Program-made: the position numbers and the translations under genes
Part shown: positions 22,939 through 32,121 of the stretch, piece by piece
Numbering within the stretch: position 1 is the stretch's first letter
How the letters are laid out: each line of letters starts with the position of its first letter
From: CAZEAN01 sp964510225
GTDB taxonomy: Bacteria; Planctomycetota; Planctomycetia; Isosphaerales; Isosphaeraceae
Reading direction: 5' to 3'
Assembly: GCA_964510225.1 (NCBI GenBank)
Contig: CAZEAN010000061.1
Coordinates: forward strand, 1 to 34,577
DNA: 34,577 bases
The notes under the pieces: model-generated
Seen by the model: only the letters and a program-made list of their open reading frames with translations
Told to the model about the DNA's origin: nothing
Database searches by the model: none

Positions 22939-25371
22939 ATGCTTGGACGCACGATTGGCTGGACTCCTCAGAAGACACTCAACATCCGGAGATCACAGAT
23001 CTGCTGCCTCCTCGTGATTCTGACAGGAATCCTCCCAGGCGAGGTCGCTCACGCGCAGGAAGCTCTCCATCCTCTCAAGCCGACAGACTGCTCAAGCCCT
23101 CAAGCAACCCTCCAGAGCTTCATCAGCAACATGGAAGAACTCTTCCGACTCGTCAAGGAAGATGATGCGGTTATCGGTGACCTCGAAGCTGAGATCTTCG
23201 TAGACCGTGCCGTTCGCTGTCTGGACCTCAGTCAGATCGATCCCACTTCGGCAGACGATCTCGGCGCCCGACGGGCGGTCCTCTTGATGGAGATCCTGGA
23301 TCGCATCGAGGTCCCAATCGACCAAGCGCCCGACTCCACCCAACTCTCCGACTCTGAAGGGGATCGCTGGCGGATCCCGAATACCGAGATCACGATTGCG
23401 CGGATCCCGGAGGGTCCCCGAACGGGTGATTACGTCTTCACGGCGGAAACGGTCGCCCAGGTCCCAGACTTCCACGAGCGAGTCAGAGCGCTTCCTTACA
23501 AGCGTGACACCATCCTCGAAGATCCTTTCAAGACAATGTTTATCAGACAAGTGTTCACAGGCGATGACAATGCACCGTTGAAGCCAGCCGATACTTCGAG
23601 TCCGAGGGCGACACTCAGAAGCTTCATCGACAACGTCAATCTGAGCGCAGCGGCTTTGAGGCTCGAAGGTACCGGGCTTGATGCCTTCAATCGACGACAA
23701 CGCTCTCGAGATCGTGCCCTCAGTTGCCTCGACCTAAGTGAAGTCCCACCTACGGCCCTTGCGGAAACCCAGTTATCGGCGGCGATTCTCCTGATGGAAA
23801 TCTTCGATCGGATCGAGATCCCAGATTATGATCAGATCCCGGGGCCGCTCCAATGTCGCGACGAGGAAATTACCCATTGGACGATACCTGATACCGAAAT
23901 CACGATTAGCAAAGTTACTGAGGGCCGCCGTGAAGGAGAGTTTCTCTTCTCTCCAGCCACAATTGACAAGGCAAAGGAATTTTATGAACGTGTCAAACAT
24001 CTACCTTATAAAAACGGGACTGTGATTAAAAATGGGTATGAATTCTACATGCAGAGTCCGGGACCGATGATCCCGATGGCCTGGGTCCTCCGACTCCCCG
24101 CCTGGACCAGGCAGATGGTAGGCGGCCAAGCCTTCTGGAAGTGGATTGCCTTGGGAATCTTGATGATCCTGTTACCCGGTGGACTCTTCCTTGGATATCG
24201 CTTTGGTAGTCGAAAACGTGAAGAAGATGACCAAGCCCCCTTTCTGAAACGGATCGTTTTCCCGATCAGCGGAATCGTACTTTCACAATTCACAGAGCTT
24301 GTTGTGAAACAACTCCGGATTGCTCCCGATGTGATGTTTGCAACTTCTACTTGCTTTACCATTGTCTTTGCGCTGAGTGCTGCCTGGCTAATTTCAGTCG
24401 TCACCAAAGCCATTGCCGAAGCGATCATTGCCACACCTCGGATCAATTCAAAAAGTATCGATGCTCAAATGGTCCGGATCGCCCTTCAGCTCGTAAGTTT
24501 GATCGCCTTGGTTTTCATCATCCTGAGAACGACCGATCAACTCGGGATTCCACTGACTCCGGTGCTTGCAGGTCTCGGGGTCGGCGGCGTTGCCGTTGCA
24601 TTGGCAGCGCAGAACAGCATTGAGAACTTGATCGGCGGAGTTAATCTCTTCGCCGATCGTCCTGTCAGTGTCGGTGATTTCTGCCGGTTCGGAGACCGGA
24701 CGGGGACCATCGAGGAGATCGGGATCCGGTCGACCAGGATCCGATCGCAGGACGATACGCTGATCACAATTCCAAACGCCACCTTCTCCAAGATGGAGTT
24801 GGAGAACTATTCAAAGCGCCGGAAGATCTGGTACCACCCTCGACTCCAGCTCTCCAAGTCCAGCACTCCCGATCAAGTTCGGTTCGTCTTGGTGGAAGTC
24901 CGGAAGATCCTCTACGCTCATCCTAAAGTTGATCCCGAACCAGCCCGGATCCGGTTTGTGGAGATCAGCCCCTCGTCACTCGACCTCGACATTTACGCCT
25001 TCATCTCCGTAACCGACTACGGTGAATTCCTTGAGATCGCGGAAGACCTAAACCTCCGGATCATGGAAATCCTCGCCAAGAGCGGCGTCACCCTTGCCGT
25101 CCCCATGCAGCGGACTCTCCTGGAACGCGCGGAACCACCAGACGCGGAACTCATCCGGGAGGTAGAAGGGAAGGTCGGCCAGTGGCGCGCGCAGAACGAA
25201 CTCTACCTTCCTTCCTTTCCCGAAGATGTGGTCAACGGGCTCCAAAAAACCCTCCCGTACCCTCCTTCAGGGTCGCCTCAGAAGGAAGCTCAGAGGGAAC
25301 TCGTAGCAAAACCCGCCAGCTTGACAGAGCCAATTCCCGATGATGAGGATCGTGCCGAGTCACTCGTTTGA
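22939..25371 (+). CDS. MscS family mechanosensitive channel with duplicated N-terminal domain
   Basis: An 810-residue inner-membrane protein. The signal peptide is at about 17-40 (ending GEVAHAQ). Two homologous extracytoplasmic domains follow, about 45-188 and 213-357; both contain LKP..SSP.ATL.SFI, a CLDLS motif, LLMEI.DRIE, IP.TEITI and LPYK. Four or five transmembrane helices follow between about 403 and 560. The MscS pore helix and beta domain are clear: GLGVGGVAVALAAQNSIE at 545-562, GDFCRFGDRTGTIEEIGIRS at 579-598, and IPNATF at 611-616. It probably relieves osmotic pressure or responds to a periplasmic cue sensed by the duplicated domain. The C-terminus is long and charged. Confidence 0.85.
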   Translation: MLGRTIGWTPQKTLNIRRSQICCLLVILTGILPGEVAHAQEALHPLKPTDCSSPQATLQSFISNMEELFRLVKEDDAVIGDLEAEIFVDRAVRCLDLSQIDPTSADDLGARRAVLLMEILDRIEVPIDQAPDSTQLSDSEGDRWRIPNTEITIARIPEGPRTGDYVFTAETVAQVPDFHERVRALPYKRDTILEDPFKTMFIRQVFTGDDNAPLKPADTSSPRATLRSFIDNVNLSAAALRLEGTGLDAFNRRQRSRDRALSCLDLSEVPPTALAETQLSAAILLMEIFDRIEIPDYDQIPGPLQCRDEEITHWTIPDTEITISKVTEGRREGEFLFSPATIDKAKEFYERVKHLPYKNGTVIKNGYEFYMQSPGPMIPMAWVLRLPAWTRQMVGGQAFWKWIALGILMILLPGGLFLGYRFGSRKREEDDQAPFLKRIVFPISGIVLSQFTELVVKQLRIAPDVMFATSTCFTIVFALSAAWLISVVTKAIAEAIIATPRINSKSIDAQMVRIALQLVSLIALVFIILRTTDQLGIPLTPVLAGLGVGGVAVALAAQNSIENLIGGVNLFADRPVSVGDFCRFGDRTGTIEEIGIRSTRIRSQDDTLITIPNATFSKMELENYSKRRKIWYHPRLQLSKSSTPDQVRFVLVEVRKILYAHPKVDPEPARIRFVEISPSSLDLDIYAFISVTDYGEFLEIAEDLNLRIMEILAKSGVTLAVPMQRTLLERAEPPDAELIREVEGKVGQWRAQNELYLPSFPEDVVNGLQKTLPYPPSGSPQKEAQRELVAKPASLTEPIPDDEDRAESLV

Positions 25372-25401
25372 GTCATCAATTTGAGCCATCGTTTGGTCAG
25401 A

Positions 25402-26304
25402 CTACGATCGAGGATCGGCCCAGCCTTCACCGGCATCCAGCCGTTGACGGAAATCCTGAAGTGATTCGGTGAGCGATTTCATGACTCCAGGCAAGACGCT
25501 GTTGAGCCGAGTGGTGAGGAGGCCACCGTTGAGGGGCCGAGGGGCTCCTTGATTTAATTCGGCCGTCGGTTTAGAGCCAACCACGCTCGGATCGAGATCG
25601 AAGGCACGGGCGATCGCCATCGCGAACTCCGGACGGCTGATGACCTCCGGACCAGCGATGTGAAACAGACCGGACTGACCTCGCTCGGCGAGGATCACTG
25701 TCGCGAGCGCAACATCGGGAGCATAGCTTGGGCTCGATCGTTGGTCTGACGGAACCATCACAGGATCACCGCCTACGATTCTCCGGATCACCTGGTAGGC
25801 GAAATTCTTCCCTTGGCGTTCGGGACCAAAGACCCAGCTCGTCCGGGCAATCACGCAACGATCGCCCAGAAGTTCACTAATAGCAGCTTCGGCATCGAGT
25901 TTCGCTTGACCGTAAACGTTGGGCGGGTCGGCAGGGCTATCTTCGTCGTCAGGTCCGCTGATTCCTCGGAAGACGTAATCGGTCGAATAATAGACAAATT
26001 TTGATCCGAGTTCAGCAACGACCCTCGCCAAATTGAGCGGCTCTTCGAGGTTCGAGTCACGGGCCTTTTGAGGATCACGTTCACAGCCATCGACCCAAGT
26101 AAATCCAGCAGGGTAGAACAGAACATCTGGCTTCTGGTCGCGGACGACTTGCGCGGCGGCCGTCCGATCGGCCGCATTGAGTGGAATCAATCCAGGAAAG
26201 GGATTGCTGGCGAAGGTCCCAAGGGCTTCATGATCCCGGTCTGCAAGGTGTTTTAAGAGCCAGCCGCCAATCTGTCCTGATCCACCGATGACAAGAGCTT
26301 TCAT
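25402..26304 (-). CDS. RmlD-like NAD(P)-dependent sugar-nucleotide reductase
   Basis: A 300-residue extended short-chain dehydrogenase of the dTDP-4-dehydrorhamnose reductase (RmlD) type. The nucleotide loop GGSGQIG is at 7-13, the strand YYSTDYVFRG at 105-114 holds the catalytic Ser/Thr region, and YGQAK at 131-135 is the Tyr-xxx-Lys pair. The ending SYAPDVALATVILAERGQSG is typical. True RmlD acts after RmlC in dTDP-rhamnose synthesis, but no other rml gene is present here, so the substrate is uncertain. Its ATG overlaps the stop of ppa by 4 bp (ATGA), so translation of the pair is probably coupled. Confidence 0.8.
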   Translation of the reverse strand: MKALVIGGSGQIGGWLLKHLADRDHEALGTFASNPFPGLIPLNAADRTAAAQVVRDQKPDVLFYPAGFTWVDGCERDPQKARDSNLEEPLNLARVVAELGSKFVYYSTDYVFRGISGPDDEDSPADPPNVYGQAKLDAEAAISELLGDRCVIARTSWVFGPERQGKNFAYQVIRRIVGGDPVMVPSDQRSSPSYAPDVALATVILAERGQSGLFHIAGPEVISRPEFAMAIARAFDLDPSVVGSKPTAELNQGAPRPLNGGLLTTRLNSVLPGVMKSLTESLQDFRQRLDAGEGWADPRS

Positions 26305-26849
26305 TCGACCCGGAACCCTTTCCGACGGTGGAAACTGTAACGCTGGAGTGAATCTTCGATGACCGGTGCAGTGTTCGCCGCCGATTGGATCGCATCGACC
26401 TCGACCGACTTACCCTCCAGGTATTTGTAGTCCTGAAAGAACCGACGGAGCATCTGGAGCCGGTGAGCTGGGAGTTCTTCGGCATCTCGAAAGCTGTTGA
26501 ATTCCGGATCCCCTTCCGCAACGGCGAGGATCTTGTGATCTTGCTTGCCAGAATCGAGCATGGTCATCAGCCCAATCGCCCGCGCGGTGACGAGCGTCAG
26601 AGGCGCGAGGGCTTCCTGGCAAAAAACCAAGACATCGAGCGGGTCATTGTCTTCGGCATAGGTCTGAGGAATGAAGCCATAATTGGCCGGATAGTAGACG
26701 GCTGAATAGAGGACACGGTCCATCCGGAGCATCCCCGTGTGTTTGTCCAATTCATATTTAATATTCGCCCCGGTCGGAATCTCGACGATGGCGTTAAAAA
26801 CCATCGGCAAGTTCTCGCCCGGAGTGACATCATGCCAGGGGTGAATCAT
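26301..26849 (-). CDS. ppa: Family I inorganic pyrophosphatase
   Basis: This enzyme hydrolyses pyrophosphate to phosphate and drives biosynthetic reactions in the cytoplasm. The start is ATG 26849 (MIHPWHDVTPGENLP), giving 182 residues. An upstream TTG at 26915 lies before the putative promoter start point, so it is rejected. Conserved parts are KYELDK (31-36), RVLYSAVYYPANYGFIP (45-61) and the signature EDNDPLDVLV (66-75), which supplies the metal-binding Asp residues. HRLQMLRRFFQDYK follows near the C-terminus. The stop overlaps the start of the RmlD-like gene. Confidence 0.95.
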   Translation of the reverse strand: MIHPWHDVTPGENLPMVFNAIVEIPTGANIKYELDKHTGMLRMDRVLYSAVYYPANYGFIPQTYAEDNDPLDVLVFCQEALAPLTLVTARAIGLMTMLDSGKQDHKILAVAEGDPEFNSFRDAEELPAHRLQMLRRFFQDYKYLEGKSVEVDAIQSAANTAPVIEDSLQRYSFHRRKGFRVE

Positions 26850-26917
26850 CGGGGAGTGGAGCTCCGTCCGGGGAACTGACGTTGCTGGTGGGTTGCGTAG
26901 CACTCGTTGTGGCAAAC

Positions 26918-26947
26918 AATATACACCATAGGGAATCTCGCCACCAA
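26918..26947 (-). promoter_or_regulatory. Putative ppa promoter
   Basis: On the minus strand, -10 TATATT (26918-26923) is preceded by an 18-bp spacer and a weak -35 TTGGTG (26942-26947). The implied leader to ATG 26849 is about 60 nt. Confidence 0.4.
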
Positions 26948-26959
26948 GCAGCCGGTTGA

Positions 26960-26988
26960 TTGTCTGATTCTCAACCTCTTTCTAATAT
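26960..26988 (+). promoter_or_regulatory. Putative promoter of the small exported protein
   Basis: -35 TTGTCT (26960-26965), 17-bp spacer, -10 TAATAT (26983-26988). The start codon at 27030 is about 35 nt beyond the expected start point. Each box matches consensus at 4 of 6 positions. Confidence 0.3.
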
Positions 26989-27029
26989 CGACATTAGACG
27001 GTTTTCAACATTTCTCTGGAATCAAACTG

Positions 27030-27521
27030 ATGACACTCGCCACACTCTTCTTACTCGGCATCGGTTCCACACCCCCAGTCACAATCATTGAGCACTCGGA
27101 GATCGAGCTAAAGGTCGAAACTGCTGACGGACGAACGACGTCGTTTATGGATCAGACCCCGCCTCCTAACGGCAAGAATCCCAGACCAGTCGCCAAAGCC
27201 AAGGTAGGCGAACTCGTCCACGCTCAGTATCTGATGACGAACATCTATCCCCACAAAACAATTAAAGATGTCGTTGTCCACTTCTTCGTGGCACCGATCG
27301 ATGCAGTGGGGCAATCTGAGCTACCGAATTTGGCCGAGAAAGAGGACGTCGTCTTGGAAACGGCATTCGACATGGACTTCCGACCTGGGGGACACGCTGG
27401 TGCTCGGGCATCGTTCCGCATTAGCGAACCAGGCGTTTATTTGATCCGGGTGGAATCACGAAACACAGAAAGCGACCACGAGCACTTTGCCGCCATCGAT
27501 CTTGTTGTCGGAGGCGAGTAG
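27030..27521 (+). CDS. Small exported beta-rich protein of unknown function
   Basis: ATG 27030 gives a 163-residue protein opening with a short hydrophobic leader (MTLATLFLLGIGSTPPV); the longer frame from 26907 lacks a sensible start. The rest alternates short beta strands (VVVHFFVAP, GARASFRISEPGVYLIRVES) and ends AAIDLVVGGE, like an Ig-like or cupredoxin-type single domain. The run of His and charged residues near YPHKTIKD and TESDHEHFAAI might bind metal, but no ligand set is established. The family is not identified. It diverges from ppa. Confidence 0.6.
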   Translation: MTLATLFLLGIGSTPPVTIIEHSEIELKVETADGRTTSFMDQTPPPNGKNPRPVAKAKVGELVHAQYLMTNIYPHKTIKDVVVHFFVAPIDAVGQSELPNLAEKEDVVLETAFDMDFRPGGHAGARASFRISEPGVYLIRVESRNTESDHEHFAAIDLVVGGE

Positions 27522-27662
27522 ACTCGGTGATCCTTTAGCCAATGCCAGGCCCAAGATGATTGGCTTCGGTCGGTGGCACAGCAGAGGCATTGGTTCTGTC
27601 CGCCAAGAATATGCCCACTTTTGTGATTTCTTCAAACTCTCTGATCGAACAACTGACAACTC

Positions 27663-27708
27663 CACCGGCTGGAAGCCGGTGCAGTCACACGTCGGCTGAA
27701 AGCCCGAC
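27663..27708. repeat. Pair of REP-like palindromes
   Basis: CACCGGCT-GGA-AGCCGGTG (27663-27681) is a perfect 8-bp stem with a 3-base loop. Ten bases later comes a second palindrome, GTCGGCTGAAAGCCCGAC (27691-27708), with one bulged base. Both share a GGCTGRAAGCC core. Similar GGCTGAAAGCC palindromes are scattered through many planctomycete and other bacterial genomes as REP-like elements. Confidence 0.6.
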
Positions 27709-27823
27709 TGAAGCGAAGGAAGACTGCGGAGACCGTCTGTGCTCGTCAGATCCCGTTCCGCTCAACAAGTTCGCGTCAGAACTCAGAGGACCGTCCTCGG
27801 TCACACCGACGAATTGGAAGTCG

Positions 27824-27845
27824 CCACCCGAAGGTGGTGTTTTTA
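27824..27845 (+). terminator. Weak rho-independent terminator candidate
   Basis: CCACC (27824-27828), loop CGAA, GGTGG (27833-27837), then TG and a run of five T. It lies 300 bp after the small exported protein's stop. Confidence 0.35.
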
Positions 27846-28008
27846 GATCCCAAGAATGGACAATAAGATCGCCAGGTTCATTTCTCTTGGCTTCCAATTG
27901 TTTGGCCACTTGTTCCGAAGTAATCCCAGGTCACCACAATAAGTCGTTGGGTTTCTTAACCGAATAGAGGCCCACTGTTTTTGACCCAAGCGCGGACCCT
28001 GCGGCTGT

Positions 28009-29721
28009 CTAGTGTTCCGAGAGTCGCTCGAGCTGCCGATCGAAGCTGTTCACAGAGTCCATCCGGAGGAGGATGGCTGCCAATATGTAACCAAGTGTCA
28101 CCAACGTAAGAAAGAAACACTGAGAGTAAAGATCGTCTGAGTTTCCCAAATCAGCAAGGAGGCCGGTGGTATATCCAACCCCGAATAGAGGGCTTGCTGA
28201 GCAGAGAATGAGAGAATCTTGACCACCACCTAAGAGTAGAAGCAGGAACGGAAAACCGAAGGTGATGAACAGAAAGATGCCAACAGTCAATCCGACCGCA
28301 CGACCGAGCTTCGGATTCCAGATCGCGATCACAAATCCAAGACTCGTGATCGCTGCACCAAACGCAAGGAGATAGAGCCCGATCAAGACGGGCCCGTAGA
28401 ATGCTCCCGTCTCAAAGGACACTACCGTCGCAACAAGAACCGGGAGAATAACGATGGCGGGGACCATCTGAAACGCTCCCCACCACTTGCCTAAAACAAT
28501 CGTCTTGGTCGGCAAGGGAGTCGCGAGCAGCACATCGAGGCTCCCGCGTTGCCGTTCTTCTGACAAACTCGTTGTGGCAGGGACGCTCAATAAAAGCAGA
28601 CCCACTCCTGCTTGCATCGCGTTGAGGACCGCCGCCATTTCGAAGCCCGGCATAAATCCCCGACGAAGCAAGAGCTGGCCTACAATCAAGAGGCTAAAGC
28701 CACCTGAGAAGAGAAAGTAGATTGTCCAGATGGCAATTGTCCAGCGACTCGGGCGGCGTCGATGCCACTCGCGCCAAAGGACAGGGTTTCCGTCGAGGGT
28801 TGGAGATGGGATCCCTGGGAACACCGAGTACAAGCCCGCCCACGTTCGACTCAGTCTGTAGTTTCCTCGTTGTTTGCGAACGTATCCTCGTTGTCGGGTG
28901 ACGACGGATCGGATCTGCCAGATCGTGAAGCCCACCAACACCACCGAAACCGAGAGTCCCACCGTACCGAAGAAAAGCTGCTGTGCGATGCCACTGAGCC
29001 CAAAAGGACGGAAGGTGGCATCAACTGGCTGAAGGACCTGAACAGCAGGATTCAGCAGTACTAACGTCTGATAAGGTGCGAGGACAACCTGGAGCCAACC
29101 GCCCGGAACCAGCGTCCGAAAAACCAAAAGGACCACTGGGGCCAGAAGCCAACCAATGCCGAAAAGATAGGTCCCCATCAGAACTTCGTGTGTCTTCTGA
29201 CCCCAGACCGAGAGCGTCATCGCTAATACACACCCAAATACCGCACAGGTAATCACAACCAAAACTGCACCGGCCAATTCGATCGGCTGGAGTCCCCCGA
29301 AGAGGAGGCAAATCGCAAGAAGCGGAATGGTACAACCCACGAGACCAAGTACAGGGATCAGACGCGCAGCCAGCTTTCCAAGGACAATCTCAGCGGTTGA
29401 GAGATCGGTCGCAAAGAGAAGATCGAAGTTTCCTCGGGCCTTATCAAGACAGATTGAGCCCGCTGTGGCACCGGGGGCAACAAAGCCGACGGCGCCGAGG
29501 AGTACCCCAATCATGACCACGTAGAGATCAACACTCGTCTCGGCCATCCTCTCTCGGGAAACTGTACCGCTCCTCGTAATCGGAGAGACAGAGCAAACGA
29601 GGACCAGAACCGCGAAGACGGCAGCGACAATCCCTGAGCGGAGTGCATATCCTTGCCATCGCCTGGAGGATACTAACCACTCGGCGTGGAAGACCGGCCC
29701 GAGACCGAACCGTCCGATCAT
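28009..29721 (-). CDS. ABC-2 type transporter permease
   Basis: A 570-residue, very hydrophobic protein with about 12 predicted membrane helices. It is built of two similar halves, each with the ABC-2 landmark: GNFDLLFATDLSTAEIVLGK in the first and GSLDVLLATPLPTKTIVLGK in the second. Such permeases pair with a separate ATP-binding subunit, and none is encoded nearby in this window. The substrate is unknown. CGGAG sits upstream at a spacing of about 8 bases from ATG 29721, and the gene follows the FG-GAP gene by 24 bp on the same strand, so co-transcription is likely. Confidence 0.85.
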   Translation of the reverse strand: MIGRFGLGPVFHAEWLVSSRRWQGYALRSGIVAAVFAVLVLVCSVSPITRSGTVSRERMAETSVDLYVVMIGVLLGAVGFVAPGATAGSICLDKARGNFDLLFATDLSTAEIVLGKLAARLIPVLGLVGCTIPLLAICLLFGGLQPIELAGAVLVVITCAVFGCVLAMTLSVWGQKTHEVLMGTYLFGIGWLLAPVVLLVFRTLVPGGWLQVVLAPYQTLVLLNPAVQVLQPVDATFRPFGLSGIAQQLFFGTVGLSVSVVLVGFTIWQIRSVVTRQRGYVRKQRGNYRLSRTWAGLYSVFPGIPSPTLDGNPVLWREWHRRRPSRWTIAIWTIYFLFSGGFSLLIVGQLLLRRGFMPGFEMAAVLNAMQAGVGLLLLSVPATTSLSEERQRGSLDVLLATPLPTKTIVLGKWWGAFQMVPAIVILPVLVATVVSFETGAFYGPVLIGLYLLAFGAAITSLGFVIAIWNPKLGRAVGLTVGIFLFITFGFPFLLLLLGGGQDSLILCSASPLFGVGYTTGLLADLGNSDDLYSQCFFLTLVTLGYILAAILLRMDSVNSFDRQLERLSEH

Positions 29722-29745
29722 CGCTGCACTCCGGAAGTCTCAGGC

Positions 29746-32121
29746 TTAGTCATCGTCCGCAGCCTCTCCCGGTCGTGCTTCATGTTGTCCTTCAGAATCG
29801 GGTCCCGGATCCTGTCTGTAGACCAGAATCCGATCATGGGCGATCAAGACAAGGTCGGTTCGGTCATCGCCGTCAACATCACCAAGGGCGATCTCCCGAG
29901 GTTCAATCAAGTCACTGATCCCTCGGAACGATTTTTGCTCAAAGACCTTGAAAGTAAGGCCCTTCTGCAACTTTCCTCCGAGGTACGGGACGATTTCGAT
30001 GACGTGTTCAATAGTATCGGTCAAGACGAGGTCGGTCCGACCGTCGTTGTTGAGGTCGCCGGCGATCAGATCAGTCAGCCTTCCTTGACGACGATCACTG
30101 GCATAGCTGTCCAATCGTTGTAGCGACCGTCCACCGCCACTCGTCAAGACCACACCGAAGAGATCGGCACCACCGATCAGCAGATCATCACGCTGGTCGC
30201 CGTCAACGTCAGCCCGGAAAAGGCCGAGGAAATCGAGGCTTCCCACCGCTAGTGTCTTCACGATCCGATACGGGCCACCCTCCTCGGTCTGTTTCAGGAA
30301 GAGGAGCGACTTGGTCGTCCGATCAAGCAGGACCACCTCCGATTGATCATCGCCGTCGAGATCGATTGTCATCGCCGCTTCAATCCGTGCCGTACTCCGA
30401 CCGGTGTTGAACTGTTCCAGCACCTCCCAACCGTCCGACTCGTCGAGCTTGATGCTCCGGGCAAACGAACCTCGGGCAACGAGTACGGCCTCACCATCTC
30501 CCATCGGCGCAACGGTAAGTTCACTAGGGTCGACATTCGCCAACGGTCCTGTCCGACTTTCACTCTTCGAGAACGGTTGATTTGGTCCGTTTCCAATCAT
30601 TAAGACGGGTGGTGCGTAGGGGTCGAAGATAATCAAATCGAGCTTTCCATCACGGTTAATATCAACCACCTTCAGGGCGTCGGGAGCACCGGTCAACCCT
30701 TCGATTTCTGTTCCGTCACTCTCTCCCCAACGGAAGGTCTTGAACTCCCCTTCCTCGTCCAGGTCGAGTGCTCGGAGGGTGTAGCGATTGCTGTTCCCTT
30801 CATTTTCGTCCCGTGTGAGGTAAAGCACCTCATCGTCATTGTCCGTGTCAAGATCAGCGATTGTCAGACCGATCGGAAGATCGCCGGCAATCGGGAGTGC
30901 ATTTGGAAAGCTTAGACGACCGTTCTGGAATCGACTGAGTCCGATCATCCGTTCTTGCTCTGAGAGCACCACTACTTCGTCCGTGCCATCCCCTTCCAGA
31001 TCTCCCGATGCAATGACACTACCATCAACGAGCCCTGGGGATGTCAGCAACGTCCCCAGCCCGAGTCCTTCATCATCGCTGATCACTGTGAAGATCTGGG
31101 CATTCGCGGGATCCGTCATCAGGACGTCGTTCCGACCATCCCCATCCAAATCACCGACTGCCATGGCGCGATCGCGGCTGTTCCCTGGAGGCATCGGATA
31201 GACGACAAGTCGGTTTTGCTCTTCCTCCCCAGATTGACCCTCACTAAGTGTGAAAACATTAGCTCGACCTGATTTCACTTCGATTGTTAAGACTTCTGCA
31301 CCTTGCTCATTATTAAATTCGCCGTATGCAATGGCACGCGATTGTTCGACACCGAATCGCTCTTCAGGACCAAGGGTCCCATTTTCTCTTGAGTAGCGGA
31401 CTCGGATCGGGTCATCATCGCCCGAGAGCAGGACAAGATCATCACCGCCGTCCCCATCGAGGTCGAAGAGTTGCAAGACTCCAGGTCGACTCGCGGTGTG
31501 GGGGAGTCGTTTTGGCGGGCTCATCGTCCCGTCCGAACGTTGAACCATGGTTAGAAGCTCGTCGGAAGTCATCATCGCGAGGTCATCCCGACCGTCTCGA
31601 TTGAGATCTCCGACAGCAAGTGTCGAACTGCTCTCGATCGCCGTTCCAGTCGCGATCCGACGCGGACGACCAAACCGCGCCTCTCCTTGGTTGTAGAGAA
31701 TCGTTAGTTCCGCCGGGGTTCCATAGAACGCGAGATCGATCAAACCATCGTTGTCAAAGTCGCCCGACTTCAGACTGACAATCTCTTTGTTGACCGTGAC
31801 GAACTGTCGACGCAACCGCGAGGAACTGACGATTCGATTCGGGCCGAATCCAAATGCGCCGTCGTCGGCAGAGGGTCCGTCAGTCGAAAGCAGGAGGTCA
31901 ATCCTGCTCCGCGCATTGTTCGCCACGACAAGATCACCGACCCCATCACCATCAAAATCGGCAATCTGGAGGTTGCTGATCCGACGCTCGACCTTGTAAA
32001 TTTCCAGGGGCAAGAACCCGAAGTAATCGGCGAGTTTCGTTGGCTCCTGTGCCAAGGTGGCAGTCGGGAGAGTCGCAAGAACGACGAAACAGGACGTAAG
32101 CGGAATCAGTGGTAAACGCAT
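29746..32121 (-). CDS. Secreted FG-GAP/VCBS repeat protein (beta-propeller)
   Basis: Start chosen at ATG 32121, giving 791 residues opening with a signal peptide (MRLPLIPLTSCFVVLATLPT, then ATLAQEP). The longer frame to 32178 adds a non-conserved extension. At least twelve FG-GAP calcium-loop repeats follow, of the form DxDxDGxxDL: for example DFDGDGVGDLVV, DFDNDGLIDLAF, DLDGDGGDDLVL, DINRDGKLDLII, DVDGDQRDDLLI and DLNNDGRTDLVL. Spacing of about 50-60 residues fits one or two beta-propellers, as in integrin alpha chains. The C-terminal tail is acidic and disordered. It probably acts as a cell-surface or periplasmic binding protein. It precedes the permease gene by 24 bp. Confidence 0.85.
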   Translation of the reverse strand: MRLPLIPLTSCFVVLATLPTATLAQEPTKLADYFGFLPLEIYKVERRISNLQIADFDGDGVGDLVVANNARSRIDLLLSTDGPSADDGAFGFGPNRIVSSSRLRRQFVTVNKEIVSLKSGDFDNDGLIDLAFYGTPAELTILYNQGEARFGRPRRIATGTAIESSSTLAVGDLNRDGRDDLAMMTSDELLTMVQRSDGTMSPPKRLPHTASRPGVLQLFDLDGDGGDDLVLLSGDDDPIRVRYSRENGTLGPEERFGVEQSRAIAYGEFNNEQGAEVLTIEVKSGRANVFTLSEGQSGEEEQNRLVVYPMPPGNSRDRAMAVGDLDGDGRNDVLMTDPANAQIFTVISDDEGLGLGTLLTSPGLVDGSVIASGDLEGDGTDEVVVLSEQERMIGLSRFQNGRLSFPNALPIAGDLPIGLTIADLDTDNDDEVLYLTRDENEGNSNRYTLRALDLDEEGEFKTFRWGESDGTEIEGLTGAPDALKVVDINRDGKLDLIIFDPYAPPVLMIGNGPNQPFSKSESRTGPLANVDPSELTVAPMGDGEAVLVARGSFARSIKLDESDGWEVLEQFNTGRSTARIEAAMTIDLDGDDQSEVVLLDRTTKSLLFLKQTEEGGPYRIVKTLAVGSLDFLGLFRADVDGDQRDDLLIGGADLFGVVLTSGGGRSLQRLDSYASDRRQGRLTDLIAGDLNNDGRTDLVLTDTIEHVIEIVPYLGGKLQKGLTFKVFEQKSFRGISDLIEPREIALGDVDGDDRTDLVLIAHDRILVYRQDPGPDSEGQHEARPGEAADDD

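Larger units (their letters stand above)
27522..28008. other. Intergenic stretch with palindromic repeats
   Basis: A 487-bp gap. It contains two REP-like palindromes and a hairpin with a T-run (listed separately). A 135-codon plus-strand frame crosses it but has no protein-like character. Confidence 0.45.

Noticed and set aside
27560..27967. 135-codon plus-strand frame
   Set aside because: It crosses REP-like palindromes and a hairpin, and its composition is not protein-like.
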